A DNA stretch of 64,000 nt from Lutibacter sp. A64. GTDB lineage: Bacteria; Bacteroidota; Bacteroidia; Flavobacteriales; Flavobacteriaceae. Below the pieces are notes generated by a model. The model searched no databases, was not told the DNA's origin, and worked only from the letters and a program-made list of their open reading frames with translations. Shown here piece by piece: positions 29,801-39,238 of this stretch. The position numbers and the translations under genes were made by a program. Location: contig NZ_CP092487.1 in NCBI RefSeq assembly GCF_022429565.1, forward strand, positions 336,001 to 400,000. The letters run 5' to 3'. Positions within the stretch are counted from its first letter, which is position 1. Every line of letters begins with the position of its first letter.

Positions 29801-29900
29801 TATGCCTGCTATTTTAAGACTTAAAGCAGGTGCAAATAATATTAGAATTGAAACAACTGGTAAAAGTGGACCCTTTATAGATGAATTGTTTATTGATTAA
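26835..29900 (+). CDS. GH2 glycosidase with C-terminal carbohydrate-binding-like domains
   Basis: A 1021-residue protein with a Sec signal (ending KNYSQ). The sugar-binding (about 35-205), immunoglobulin-like (about 210-300) and TIM-barrel (about 305-600) domains of GH2 are all present. Acid/base Glu419 lies in WSLGNETHSP and nucleophile Glu479 in ISTEAPHTW; RPSHNPTPPMFYD and MDEIFDGWH are barrel landmarks. Family members are beta-galactosidases, beta-glucuronidases or related retaining enzymes, and the substrate here is not readable. Past the barrel lie an Ig-like region, a chitobiase-C-terminal-like segment (LYTTNGDNPETNGRIYKGAF, about 835-875) and a CBM6/35-like beta-sandwich (about 885-1021). 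It heads unit D behind the shared element. Confidence 0.9.
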   Translation: MRNKMKRKVPMFLKLKFLVVIFVFIAIKNYSQRIETNFNNNWNFILEDNPSFSKENFNDAAWKSLNVPHDWSFEKGVRKGGDQGQGGGYHDGGIGWYRKSFNVENKSLSNITYINFDGVYMNSEVWVNGNYLAKRPYGYISFRYDISKYLKEGENTIAVRVDNSLEPSARWYHPCGIYAAVTLIEVNPTHIKPNGIFVTTPKIESDKALVFIETEFEGDSNNLKYAVQLYSASGDLLTSAHKKIKLSKEKVGLIVDAPSLWSPDTPELYTAITQILDGKKVVDELKTTFGFKTVKWETKTGFWLNGENVKLKGVCEHWEGGPVGGAWTKPMLRWKLQSLKDMGINAIRPSHNPTPPMFYDICDEIGLLVMDEIFDGWHKKAPQDYGKQAFDAWWQRDVTEWITRDRNHASIFVWSLGNETHSPIGPELVKFGKSLDPTRLFTSGAGNPEDMDITGVNGGSETQSFIEGRTFDKPFISTEAPHTWQTRGYYRTQTWWRDNELPGTYPLPNLTEKEIFFYEGINPKNWRNRKQSFNSSYDNATVRVSARKYWEVMRDNPWHSGYFRWTGFDYYGEAGLVHGGLPFNLFMGGALDVAGFKKDLFYFYQSQWTTAPMVHMLPSWTHPRMKKGTVIPVWVYSNADEVELFLNGKSLGRDKPGTVWNEMQCEWMVPYEEGTIEAIAYIDGKEVKRTSFSTSKQPSKLKTSIQKLEAEDSFTTSYIITSEGLDEENNLYPYGENKVYYNIQGDVKTISMENGNPIDPTSRTKSDFRALFFGKTRLFLRELPNAKNASIITAAILGDKALYTSSKITIDVQQIEVLGKSEVADLEVLYTTNGDNPETNGRIYKGAFEISDNTTVKAIIKQHGKVVLTMSETFGKNEGLFWGDEHSKDMWIGRGVNISAEDGILEGDATVSKDAHRYKGSGFVRFDGKEGAITFYQENDGEEGDYSIRFRYMHNNEEELHTMKLYLNDEFVRTLEFKSTGGWEKEWKFMPAILRLKAGANNIRIETTGKSGPFIDELFID

Positions 29901-29912
29901 AAAAATATAAAA

Positions 29913-31145
29913 ATGAGAATACATTTTATTATTAGTTTTTTTTTAACTCTTATCATAAACCATTTTATAGTGGCGCAAGATGCTATTTGGCAAAGGCACA
30001 TCATAGATAATTCTTTAGGTGGCGCAGATGGTGTTCGTTTAATGGATGTAAATAATGATGGCTTATTAGATATTACTACAGGGTGGGAAGAAGACGGATA
30101 TACAAAAGTATATATAAATCCAGGTTATGAAAAAGTTAAAGAAAATTGGTCTTCAGTTATTGTTGGAAAAACGCCACATGTAGAAGATGCTTTTTTTGCA
30201 GATTTGGATAATGATGGCGCCATAGATGTGATTAGTAGTACAGAGTGGAAACATCAAAAAATGTACATCAATTGGGCACCTGCTAATAAAGAAGATTATT
30301 TAGACGCTAATAAATGGAGATCAGAAGTAATTCCTGTTTCAGAAAAAATGACACAGTGGATGTTTGCCGTTCCCATGCAAATAGATGCTAAGAATGGATT
30401 AGATATTGTAGTAGGCTCTAAAAATAAAAAGGGACAAATAGGTTGGTTTCAAGCACCAAAGAACCCTAGAAATATGGATGATTGGAAATACTATCCTATA
30501 AGCAATGCTACTTGGGTAATGTCTATCATATTAAGAGATATGGATGATGACGGGGATTTGGATATTGTAGTTTCCGATAGAAATAAAGGAGCAACAAATG
30601 GTGTACGCTGGTTAGAAAACCCTGGAAAAAGAAGGAAACAAAAAAAGTTCTGGAAAAACCATTTTATGGGGGCTAAAGACGTTAGAGTGATGTTTATGGA
30701 TTTAGCAGATTTGGATGGAGACGGATTAGAAGATGCTATTGCTACAGAGTATACCAACCAAAAAATTGTTTTTATGAAACGATTGGACCATACAGGTTTA
30801 AAATGGAAAACTTTTAATATTGATATTCCTAAAACCTCAGGTAGAGCAAAGGCGGTAAAAATTGGAGATATTAATAATGACGGAAAATTAGATATAGTAC
30901 ATACGTCTAACACTTTTAAAAAAGAAGGACAATCCGGAATTTACTGGTTGTCTTACAATAAGAATCCAACAGAATCTCAATGGGAATGGCATCATATAAG
31001 CGGATTAGAAGGCATAAAATATGATAGAATAGAACTCATAGATTTAGATGGAGATGGCGATTTGGATGTGCTTACTTGTGAAGAGAATTATGGAGAAAAT
31101 GAAGATGGATTGGGGGTTATATGGTATGAAAACCCAACAAATTAA
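29913..31145 (+). CDS. Secreted FG-GAP/VCBS-repeat propeller protein
   Basis: A 410-residue protein with a Sec signal ending IVAQ. At least six calcium-loop repeats are visible: DVNNDGLLDI, DLDNDGAIDV, DMDDDGDLDI, DLDGDGLEDA, DINNDGKLDI and DLDGDGDLDV. This fits a beta-propeller of FG-GAP/VCBS type. No catalytic motif is recognised. Such proteins recur in sulfatase-rich PULs and may bind glycans or act as uncharacterised lyases. It lies 12 bases after GH2 and 4 bases before the next gene, within the same operon. Confidence 0.8.
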   Translation: MRIHFIISFFLTLIINHFIVAQDAIWQRHIIDNSLGGADGVRLMDVNNDGLLDITTGWEEDGYTKVYINPGYEKVKENWSSVIVGKTPHVEDAFFADLDNDGAIDVISSTEWKHQKMYINWAPANKEDYLDANKWRSEVIPVSEKMTQWMFAVPMQIDAKNGLDIVVGSKNKKGQIGWFQAPKNPRNMDDWKYYPISNATWVMSIILRDMDDDGDLDIVVSDRNKGATNGVRWLENPGKRRKQKKFWKNHFMGAKDVRVMFMDLADLDGDGLEDAIATEYTNQKIVFMKRLDHTGLKWKTFNIDIPKTSGRAKAVKIGDINNDGKLDIVHTSNTFKKEGQSGIYWLSYNKNPTESQWEWHHISGLEGIKYDRIELIDLDGDGDLDVLTCEENYGENEDGLGVIWYENPTN

Positions 31146-31149
31146 AAAT

Positions 31150-32349
31150 ATGAAAGTAAAAAATATTGTTTTTAGAATGTGTGTTCTTTTGTGTATAGTT
31201 GGGTGTAAAGGATATGCTCAAAAAAACTATAAAGGCATCATTCGTGTAATCGATTATCAAGAATTAGAAGCAGAGCAATTGCATCTAAAAAAAGGTGATA
31301 AAAAAGCTGTTGAAAATTACAAAGAGCTATTAAACAATGCAGATCAATTATTAGATGTTAAAGCGTATTCTGTCGTAAATAAAACGGGGCTACCACCCAG
31401 TAAAAACAAACACGATTATATGAGTATTGGGCCTTATTGGTGGCCAAACCCAAATACAGATGATGGACTACCGTATATTAGAAAAGATGGGGAAATAAAC
31501 CCAGAAACTCGAAATGATTTTACAGATTTTGTAGAGAAGAATAACTTTATTTCTGCTGTAACTACTTTAAGTGAAGCCTATTTTTTTAGTGATAAAAAGC
31601 AATATGCAACTAAAAGTTTAGCACTTATTAATACTTGGTTTTTAAACGAAGAAACCAGAATGAACCCAAATGTTAATTTCGGGCAATATGTTCCAGGTAA
31701 ATCAGAAGGACGTTGTTTTGGTATTATTGAATTTGATGGAATTACAACTGTTATACAATTTTTAGAATTAGCTAAAGACAGAAATATCCTCGATAAAAAA
31801 ACAGAAGACGGAATGTTGATTTGGTTTACCGAATATAGTGACTGGCTAAAAAACAGCAAGCTAGGAAAAGAAGAAGCAACTAGAAAAAACAACCACGGTA
31901 CACATTACGATGTACAACTACTAAATATTTTAGTGTATTTAAATAAGATAGAAGAGGTGAAAAAATATCTTTCTACGGTTACAAAAAATAGAATTTTTAG
32001 CCAAATAGAGCCCGATGGAAGTCAACCCTTAGAATTAGCAAGAACTAAATCATTTTCATATTCAGTTATGAATTTACACGGATTCTTGGAATTGGCAAAA
32101 ATGGGTCAAAAAGTTGGTATAGACCTATGGAATGTAACCTCGCAAGATGGCAGAAGTATAAAAAAAGGCTATCAATATATGATACCTTATGTAACAGGTC
32201 AAAAAGAATGGAAACACCAACAAATTATAAATGCAAAATCTTCCGAAGAAAAACTAATTAGAGATTTAAAATTCATAAGTAAGAACTTAAAAGATACTTC
32301 TTTTGATAAAGTTTTGCATCAATTAAACCAAAAAAATAAAAAGCATTAA
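31150..32349 (+). CDS. Alginate-lyase-fold (PF05426-like) protein, putative polysaccharide or oligosaccharide lyase
   Basis: The start is ATG 31150 (399 residues, signal-like MKVKNIVFRMCVLLCIVGC), 4 bases after the FG-GAP stop. An in-frame ATG at 31048 would overlap that gene by 98 bases and bury the signal peptide. The signal could be lipid type (IVGC) or Sec type (GYAQ). The body is a helical (alpha/alpha) barrel with SIGPYWWPNPNTDDGLPYIR, EARTRxN-like EETRMNPNVNFGQYVPG and KNNHGTHYDVQ, where Asn-His would be the active-site pair of this fold. PL38 and alginate-lyase-superfamily enzymes share this pattern. In an ulvan-type locus it may act on glucuronate-containing oligomers. Confidence 0.75.
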   Translation: MKVKNIVFRMCVLLCIVGCKGYAQKNYKGIIRVIDYQELEAEQLHLKKGDKKAVENYKELLNNADQLLDVKAYSVVNKTGLPPSKNKHDYMSIGPYWWPNPNTDDGLPYIRKDGEINPETRNDFTDFVEKNNFISAVTTLSEAYFFSDKKQYATKSLALINTWFLNEETRMNPNVNFGQYVPGKSEGRCFGIIEFDGITTVIQFLELAKDRNILDKKTEDGMLIWFTEYSDWLKNSKLGKEEATRKNNHGTHYDVQLLNILVYLNKIEEVKKYLSTVTKNRIFSQIEPDGSQPLELARTKSFSYSVMNLHGFLELAKMGQKVGIDLWNVTSQDGRSIKKGYQYMIPYVTGQKEWKHQQIINAKSSEEKLIRDLKFISKNLKDTSFDKVLHQLNQKNKKH

Positions 32350-32362
32350 TCATTCAGAAAAA

Positions 32363-35300
32363 ATGAAAAAAATAATACTCTCTCAAATTCTGATTCTTTC
32401 GATTTTAGTATCCTGTAAAGGTTCTAAAGAGACCAATATTGCTTCGCAAAATAAAGTTAGTCTAGAAGCAGGTTTTCAAAATCCACCGCAAGAAACAAAA
32501 CCAAGAACTTGGTATCACGTAAATAGTGGTAATATGTCTAAAGCTGGTTTCACCAAAGATTTAAAAGCCATAAAAGAAGCTGGTATAGGAGGTGTATTGG
32601 TATTTAATGTATCCATGGGCTTGCCAGAAGGCGATGTACAATACAATTCTCAAGAACATAGAGATATTTTAACACACGCAGCCAAAGAGTGCGAAAAACT
32701 CGGCTTGAGTTTTGGTGTCCATAATTGTGATGGCTGGACCTCTAGTGGTGGGCCTTGGGTAACTCCAGAAAACGCAATGAAAGTTGTGGTGAATAGTGAA
32801 GTGATAACTGAAGGTGGAAAAGCAATCAATATAAAATTGCCACAACCATCAGCAAAACATAATTTTTATAAAGATATTGCTGTTGTTGCTTATCCAACTT
32901 TAGAAAGCGAATTAGTAGATGAAAGTGTAAATCCAATAATCACATCATCAGATAAAAACTTTAATGTTGCTTTAGCCACAGATCAACAAACCAATACACA
33001 CGCAGATTTAGGAGCAAAAAATTGGGTGCAATATGATTATGGAAAACCACATACCATTCAATCCATAAACGTTTTTATCAATAAACGTAAAGGAAGATTG
33101 ACCTTATTAAAGTCAAACGATGGCGTTAATTTCACATTAGCACACAAACCTAATGAAGAACGTATAGGTAAAGACGAATGTTACTTTTACGAAAGTTTTA
33201 AGCCAATAACCGCGCGTTATTTCAGAATAGAATCTGAAATGGATGCAGGTATCTATGAAATGGAACTTTCTACAAGTCCTGTTTTAGGGAATTTATTGGA
33301 GTATACATCCTATAGAAAAAACAGACGTCCAATTAAAAATTTAGCAACTACAGCCTATATTAAAAAAGAAAATATTCTTATTTTAAGTGATAAAATGGAT
33401 GCAGATGGAAATTTAAAAGCAAAATTACCCAAAGGAAATTGGACAATTATGCGTTTTGGATTCACAGCTTCTGGCGCTACAAACGAACCAGCATCCGATG
33501 AAGGAACAGGATTGGAAGTTGATAAATTTAGTAAAAAAGCATTAAAAATTCATTATGATGCTTTTGTTGGAAAACTCGTAAAACAAGCTAAAATTGATGC
33601 GCCAAATGCTTTGCAATATGCAGAAATTGATAGTTATGAAGTAGGGCCGCAAAACTGGACGGATGATTTAGAACAATTATTTCAAGAAAGATTTGGGTAT
33701 GATTTTACACCATTCTTATTAATGTATGCTGGAAAATCTATAGAAAATAACGAGACAATTGAAGCTGTCTTTTGGGATATGAAACAATTGATTAGTGATT
33801 TAATGGTAACCAATTATTTTGATTATTTTACAGAATTATGTCACGAAGATGGCTTAATTTCTTATGTAGAACCTTATGGATTTGTTGGCCCATTTAACAG
33901 TTTAGATGCTGGTAGAAGAGCAGATATTCCAATGGGCGAATTCTGGTTAGGAAAACCGAATAAACACAAACGTGCAGCAGTTTCTGCAGGTCATATTTAT
34001 GGTAAAAACGTAATTTCTGCGGAAGCGTTTACAAGCACCAAACTCAATTGGGGTTTTCATCCTGCGTTAGCAAAACAAAAAGGAGATTACGAATGGACAA
34101 ACGGAATTAACGAATATATGTTTCATCGTTTTGCACATCAGTCTAACACACACGTAAAACCTGGTATGAGTATGAGCTTTGTGGGATCTCATATTGATAG
34201 AACACAAACTTGGTGGGACAATGCAGGTCCTGAGTGGTTCAACTATTTAGCAAGAGGCTCTTATCTATTACGTCAAGGAAACCCTGTATTAGATGTCTTG
34301 GTTTTTGTGGGTGATAGAGCACCAAGTCACGTTATTCACGCTAATCAAATGCGACCTAAATTACCAGCTGCTTATAAATACGATTGTGTAAATGCTGATG
34401 TGATTATCAACCGTTTAAAAGTTGAAAACGGAAAAATAAAATTACCAAATGGAATTACCTATAACGCTTTGTCTTTGCAGAGACACGATATTATCAACCT
34501 AGAAACTTTAAAAGGGATTTACAAATTATCTAAACAAGGGGCATTAATTGTTGGTGAAAAACCTAAAAAACTGGGAGGATATTTGGTAACCAAAGAAATG
34601 CAAGCTGAATTTGATGCATTAGTAAAAGATATTTGGTCTAGAAAAAAAACATATAGCACTGGCGAATGGGAAGAAATTTTTGAAGCGAATAACATTCAGA
34701 AAGATTTAATTGTTGAAGGACAACCAGATTTTAATTTCTACCACAGACGTACTGAAAAAGAAGACATTTATTTTGTATACAATCATAATCAAACAGAGGC
34801 CGAAACACTAAAGTGTAGCTTTTTAGTGAAAGGAAAAGTACCCGAATTATGGAATGCTGAAACTGGAGAGATTACAAAATTAGTGGAGTACACTACTAAA
34901 AATGGAAGAACTGATATTGTTATTGAAATGCAGCCTCAAGAATCGGTTTTTGTAGTTTTTAAAGAAGTAAAAACAGCACAACCTAAAGTTGCTTTTACGC
35001 TAGCTGAAAATTTACCAAAACCTACCTTTAGTCTAGATGCTAATAAAAAAATGCAAGTTGAAGTGTATAAAAACGGAAACTACACAGCACTTGTAAACGA
35101 TTTAGAAAACTGGAATATTAATGTAAACGATATTCCTAATCCTGTTAAAATTGAAGGCAATTGGACAATGAATTTTAGAGAACAAGACTTTTACAAAGCT
35201 ACCCTAAAAACAGACCAATTATTCGATTGGACAACTCACGAGACTGAACAAATAAAACATTATTCAGGTACAGCAATTTATGAGACAACTTTCAACATAG

Positions 35301-35749
35301 AAAAAGGTTTGTTGAAGTCAGACCGACAATTTCAAATCAATTTAGGCAAAGTAAATGTAATTGCCAAAGTATTGATTAACGGAAAAAATGTTGGTGTAAG
35401 TTGGATAGCACCACATCAACTAAATGTTACAAGTGCCTTAAAAGAAGGCGAAAATTCTTTAGAAATTCAGGTAACCAATCAATGGACAAACCGTTTAATT
35501 GGTGATGCAAAATTACCCAACCAAACAGGATATAATGTAAAAAGAGGAAGTCCTGGGTTTGGCAATTCTGAATTTAGAGGAAAGTTTAAAAAAATGCCAG
35601 ATTGGTATAGAAATAATCAGCCACTTCCAAAAGGACCACGTTCCACGTTTAGTGCCTACTCTTTTCAAAAGCCAACAGATGAATTATTACCTTCTGGTTT
35701 GTTAGGACCTGTAACAATTTCGTCATCAAAAATTATAAAGAAAAAATAA
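32363..35749 (+). CDS. GH106 alpha-L-rhamnosidase, tandem copy 1
   Basis: A 1128-residue lipoprotein (lipobox LVSC followed by KGSKETN, non-acidic). The GH106 start motif PRTWYHVNSGNMSKAGFTKDL is followed by GVHNCDGWTSSGGPW. A discoidin-like segment (about 200-310; VQYDYGKPHTIQSINVFIN; ARYFRIESEMD) is inserted before the rest of the barrel. Likely catalytic acids are Glu426 in IDSYEVG and Glu554 in SAEAFTS. A galactose-binding-like domain closes the protein (about 970-1075; GTAIYETTF; QINLGKVNVIAKVLINGKNVG). It would release alpha-L-rhamnose by inversion. It is 13 bases after the previous gene and 3 bases before a second GH106. Confidence 0.9.
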   Translation: MKKIILSQILILSILVSCKGSKETNIASQNKVSLEAGFQNPPQETKPRTWYHVNSGNMSKAGFTKDLKAIKEAGIGGVLVFNVSMGLPEGDVQYNSQEHRDILTHAAKECEKLGLSFGVHNCDGWTSSGGPWVTPENAMKVVVNSEVITEGGKAINIKLPQPSAKHNFYKDIAVVAYPTLESELVDESVNPIITSSDKNFNVALATDQQTNTHADLGAKNWVQYDYGKPHTIQSINVFINKRKGRLTLLKSNDGVNFTLAHKPNEERIGKDECYFYESFKPITARYFRIESEMDAGIYEMELSTSPVLGNLLEYTSYRKNRRPIKNLATTAYIKKENILILSDKMDADGNLKAKLPKGNWTIMRFGFTASGATNEPASDEGTGLEVDKFSKKALKIHYDAFVGKLVKQAKIDAPNALQYAEIDSYEVGPQNWTDDLEQLFQERFGYDFTPFLLMYAGKSIENNETIEAVFWDMKQLISDLMVTNYFDYFTELCHEDGLISYVEPYGFVGPFNSLDAGRRADIPMGEFWLGKPNKHKRAAVSAGHIYGKNVISAEAFTSTKLNWGFHPALAKQKGDYEWTNGINEYMFHRFAHQSNTHVKPGMSMSFVGSHIDRTQTWWDNAGPEWFNYLARGSYLLRQGNPVLDVLVFVGDRAPSHVIHANQMRPKLPAAYKYDCVNADVIINRLKVENGKIKLPNGITYNALSLQRHDIINLETLKGIYKLSKQGALIVGEKPKKLGGYLVTKEMQAEFDALVKDIWSRKKTYSTGEWEEIFEANNIQKDLIVEGQPDFNFYHRRTEKEDIYFVYNHNQTEAETLKCSFLVKGKVPELWNAETGEITKLVEYTTKNGRTDIVIEMQPQESVFVVFKEVKTAQPKVAFTLAENLPKPTFSLDANKKMQVEVYKNGNYTALVNDLENWNINVNDIPNPVKIEGNWTMNFREQDFYKATLKTDQLFDWTTHETEQIKHYSGTAIYETTFNIEKGLLKSDRQFQINLGKVNVIAKVLINGKNVGVSWIAPHQLNVTSALKEGENSLEIQVTNQWTNRLIGDAKLPNQTGYNVKRGSPGFGNSEFRGKFKKMPDWYRNNQPLPKGPRSTFSAYSFQKPTDELLPSGLLGPVTISSSKIIKKK

Positions 35750-35752
35750 CCA

Positions 35753-38700
35753 ATGAAAAATATAGTCATTTTAATTTTACTTTTTCTGTTTCTAGGATGC
35801 AATAATCAATCTTCTGAAAAAGAAACCCAATCTTTAACTTTAGAAGAAGGGTTCCAAAACCCACCAAACCAAGCCAGACCCAGAACGTGGTGGCATTGGA
35901 TTAGTGGTAATGTTTCCAAATCTGGAATTACAAAAGATTTAGAAGCAATGAAACAAGTAGGAATTCAAGAAGCACAATTATTCAATGTGCATTTGGGTTT
36001 TCCAAAAGGTCCTGTAAAATATTTAAGCGAAGAATGGTTAGATTTATTTAAATTTTCTGCGGAAGAAGCCAAACGTTTGGATTTAGAATTGGCGTTTCAC
36101 AATAGTGCAGGTTGGTCATCTTCTGGAGGTCCTTGGGTTACCGAAGAAAACGCGATGCAAACCGTTGTTTTTAGTGAAATTACTGTTCAAGGAAATCAAG
36201 ATTACAAAGCGCAATTGCCAAAACCTAAAACAAAATATAATTATTATAAAGATATTGCTGTTTTAGCATTTCCAAAACCAAAAGCAACTCAAAAAATAGA
36301 AGGATTAGATTATAAAATATTATCAGAACGTATTCGAAATCATTTATTACCAGAAACCCAAGAAATTCCAAAAAATGCAACCATTTCGAAAGAAACGGTT
36401 ATCAATTTAACTTCTAAAATATCTAATGATGGATTTTTAGATTGGAATGTTCCCAAAGGTGAGTGGATTGTGTTAAGGTTTGGACATACACCAATTGGTA
36501 CTCAAAATCGTCCTGCGCCACCTGAAGCGAAAGGTTTAGAGGTAGATAAAATGAGTAAAACAGCGGTTGATGCCTATTGGAAAGTTGGCGTGCAACCTAT
36601 AATTGACAAACTAGGTGATTTAATAGGAACAACTGTAAATAATTGTTTAATTGATAGTTATGAAGTAGAAACCACCAATTGGACAACAGGTTTTGATGCT
36701 CAATTTGAAAATTTAAGAGGCTACGATTTAACCTCGTATTTACCAACATTAGCAGGTTATTATATAGAAAGTGGTGAAGTTTCAGAACGTTTTTTGTGGG
36801 ATTTTAGAAGAACTATTGGCGATTTAATTGCTGAAAACTACTATGCTCATTTTAGAGATTTATGTCATAAAAACGGTATGAAATTCTCTGTAGAACCGTA
36901 TTGGGGACCTTTTGATAATATGCAAGTGGGCGCCACAGGAGATATTGTAATGTGTGAATTTTGGAGTGGTGGTTATCCGTTTTTCGATTCAGCGAAATTT
37001 GTGTCTTCTATTGCACATTTAAACGGAAGTTCTATTGTTGGAGCAGAGTCTTTTACTGGGATAGGTGGTTGGGACAAACACCCAGCGGATATAAAATCAA
37101 TTGGAGATCAAGCTTGGGCGCAAGGGATTACACGCTTTATTTTTCATACCTACGTACATCAACCTTGGGATGTTGGACCTGGTTTAGCCCTGAGTTATCA
37201 CGGTTTTGATTTTAACCGTTTAAATACTTGGTGGTCGCAAAGTAAAGGATATATGGATTATCTAGCCCGTTCTCAATATTTACTGCAACAAGGTAAAAAT
37301 GTAGCCGATGTTTTAGTGTTTACAGGAGAATCCTCGCCAAATATTGGATTTATAAAACCCGAAATTAAAGCGATGGGTTTCGATTATGATTTGATTGGTG
37401 CGAATAAGTTGAAAGATTTAACCGTTAAAAACGGAACGATATATTCATCTGTTGGAAATACCTATAAAATATTGTCTTTACCAGAATGTGATTTTATAAA
37501 ACCAGAAACACTAAAAAAAGTAAAAGAATTGGTAGATGGTGGTGCGACAGTAATTGGTAAAAAACCATCGCAATCGCCAAGTTTAAAAGATTACCCAAAT
37601 TGTGATGATGAAGTTAAAAGGTATGTTGATGAATTGTGGTCTTCTGGTTTAGTGATAGATATTTCACTCGAAACTGTTTTAAACGAAAAAATACCAGATT
37701 TTAAAGTTGAAAATAGCGATAACACAGACCTCAGTTTTATCCACAGAAAAACGGAAGACGCAGACATTTACTTTATAGCCAACGCTAGAAAAGAAGCTAG
37801 AGAAATTGTAGCACGTTTTAGAGTAACTGGGAAACAACCAGAATTATGGAATTCAGAAAAAGGAACTATTGAAGACTTGGTGGTTTTTGAAGAAAATGAA
37901 GATGGTACAACCACTTTACCTTTGCAGTTGGGTTCAGAAGAATCTGTATTTGTTGTATTTAAAAAACTCGCAAACCCAACACATTTGGTTACTGCCAAAA
38001 TGGAATTAGATGTACCAAATGATGAACCACTTTCAAACTTAAATATCATAAAAGCGGAATATGGTACTTTTTTGCAAGAAGGTTTAATTGATATTACAGA
38101 CAAAGTAAATAATTCAATTAAAAACGGAACATTAGATTTTAAAATGTCGCGAGCTTTTTGCGATTGCGACCCTGCAATGGGTTACAAAAAAGAGTTTAGA
38201 ATGGAATATCAAATTGGTGATACTAAAAAGCAATTGTATGCAGAAGAACGCGAACATATTAAAATTGATGCTGGAAATCAAAAATTAAAGGTGTTAAAAG
38301 CGGTATTCGGAAAATTTAAAGGAGAAACTACTGGTATCCCTCAACATTATAACACCTATGATGTTACCCGAGAGATACAAAAACAAGTGGCTTCCGGGAA
38401 ATATAACATTCCAGTTACCGATAAATTAATAGGTAGTAAAATTCCTGAAGGAGACAAAACAACGCTAAAAATTATGTTTATCACAGAAGGAGAAGAACGA
38501 ACAATGTTTATTCCTAAAGGTCAAATTTTAAAGCTATCAAAAGATAAGCCAAAACCGAAATTGGTTTATAATGATGATAAAATCAATTGGATAACACCTT
38601 ATTCCGGAAAAATAACCCATACCAATCCATCAGGAGAATCAAAAACTGCTGAAGTAAAAGATGTACCTAAACCGATTGATTTATCGAGTGCTTGGGAAGT

Positions 38701-39238
38701 TGCCTTTCCTTTAGAAACAGGCGAAAGTTTAAACGAGAAGTTTAATGATTTAATCTCTTGGTCAAATCATAAGAACGAAAATATTCAGCATTTTTCAGGA
38801 ACAGCAACATATAAAAAGGAGTTTATAATATCTAATGATTTACTTCAACCTGATAATAGTTTAGAATTAGATTTAGGTAGTGTTGCAGTAATTGCTGAAG
38901 TTAGTATTAACGAAAAAAAGATAACAACTTTATGGAAAGCGCCTTTTAGAACAAATATTAGTGATTTTGTTGTAAAAGGTAAGAATCTATTAGAAGTAAA
39001 GATAACCAATCTTTGGCCAAACAGATTAATTGGAGATGAGCAATTGCCATTAGATTATGAACGTAAAGGGAATAAAATAAAAAGTTTACCAGATTGGTTG
39101 GTAAATAGCACAACACGACCAACCGAGCGACAAACATTTTCTTCTTGGAAGCATTGGAATAAGGGTTCTGAGTTGTTGACTTCTGGATTGTTGGGACCTG
39201 TAAAAATTAGAATTAATAAAATAATAGAAATAGAATAA
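35753..39238 (+). CDS. GH106 alpha-L-rhamnosidase, tandem copy 2, with inserted KAxFGxF repeats
   Basis: A 1161-residue lipoprotein (lipobox FLGC). It carries PRTWWHWISGNVSKSG, AFHNSAGWSSSGGPW, Glu304 in IDSYEVE and Glu432 in GAESFTG; these acids are 128 residues apart, exactly as in copy 1. It lacks the discoidin-like insert of copy 1. Instead it has an extra region at about 755-935 with two related repeats: IIKAEYGTF...ITDKVNNSIKNGTL and VLKAVFGKF...VTREIQKQVASGKY. These resemble DUF3395-type domains, an assignment I hold loosely. The C-terminal galactose-binding-like domain is shared. The stop and next start overlap as TAATG, suggesting translational coupling. Confidence 0.88.
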   Translation: MKNIVILILLFLFLGCNNQSSEKETQSLTLEEGFQNPPNQARPRTWWHWISGNVSKSGITKDLEAMKQVGIQEAQLFNVHLGFPKGPVKYLSEEWLDLFKFSAEEAKRLDLELAFHNSAGWSSSGGPWVTEENAMQTVVFSEITVQGNQDYKAQLPKPKTKYNYYKDIAVLAFPKPKATQKIEGLDYKILSERIRNHLLPETQEIPKNATISKETVINLTSKISNDGFLDWNVPKGEWIVLRFGHTPIGTQNRPAPPEAKGLEVDKMSKTAVDAYWKVGVQPIIDKLGDLIGTTVNNCLIDSYEVETTNWTTGFDAQFENLRGYDLTSYLPTLAGYYIESGEVSERFLWDFRRTIGDLIAENYYAHFRDLCHKNGMKFSVEPYWGPFDNMQVGATGDIVMCEFWSGGYPFFDSAKFVSSIAHLNGSSIVGAESFTGIGGWDKHPADIKSIGDQAWAQGITRFIFHTYVHQPWDVGPGLALSYHGFDFNRLNTWWSQSKGYMDYLARSQYLLQQGKNVADVLVFTGESSPNIGFIKPEIKAMGFDYDLIGANKLKDLTVKNGTIYSSVGNTYKILSLPECDFIKPETLKKVKELVDGGATVIGKKPSQSPSLKDYPNCDDEVKRYVDELWSSGLVIDISLETVLNEKIPDFKVENSDNTDLSFIHRKTEDADIYFIANARKEAREIVARFRVTGKQPELWNSEKGTIEDLVVFEENEDGTTTLPLQLGSEESVFVVFKKLANPTHLVTAKMELDVPNDEPLSNLNIIKAEYGTFLQEGLIDITDKVNNSIKNGTLDFKMSRAFCDCDPAMGYKKEFRMEYQIGDTKKQLYAEEREHIKIDAGNQKLKVLKAVFGKFKGETTGIPQHYNTYDVTREIQKQVASGKYNIPVTDKLIGSKIPEGDKTTLKIMFITEGEERTMFIPKGQILKLSKDKPKPKLVYNDDKINWITPYSGKITHTNPSGESKTAEVKDVPKPIDLSSAWEVAFPLETGESLNEKFNDLISWSNHKNENIQHFSGTATYKKEFIISNDLLQPDNSLELDLGSVAVIAEVSINEKKITTLWKAPFRTNISDFVVKGKNLLEVKITNLWPNRLIGDEQLPLDYERKGNKIKSLPDWLVNSTTRPTERQTFSSWKHWNKGSELLTSGLLGPVKIRINKIIEIE

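Noticed and set aside
31048-31149. N-terminal extension of the alginate-lyase-fold protein from ATG 31048
   Set aside because: It would overlap the FG-GAP gene and bury a clear signal peptide that begins at ATG 31150.
36961-37209. Open frame overlapping the second GH106 gene on the same strand
   Set aside because: It lies wholly inside GH106 in another frame and encodes a Cys/Trp/Arg-rich product with no domain.
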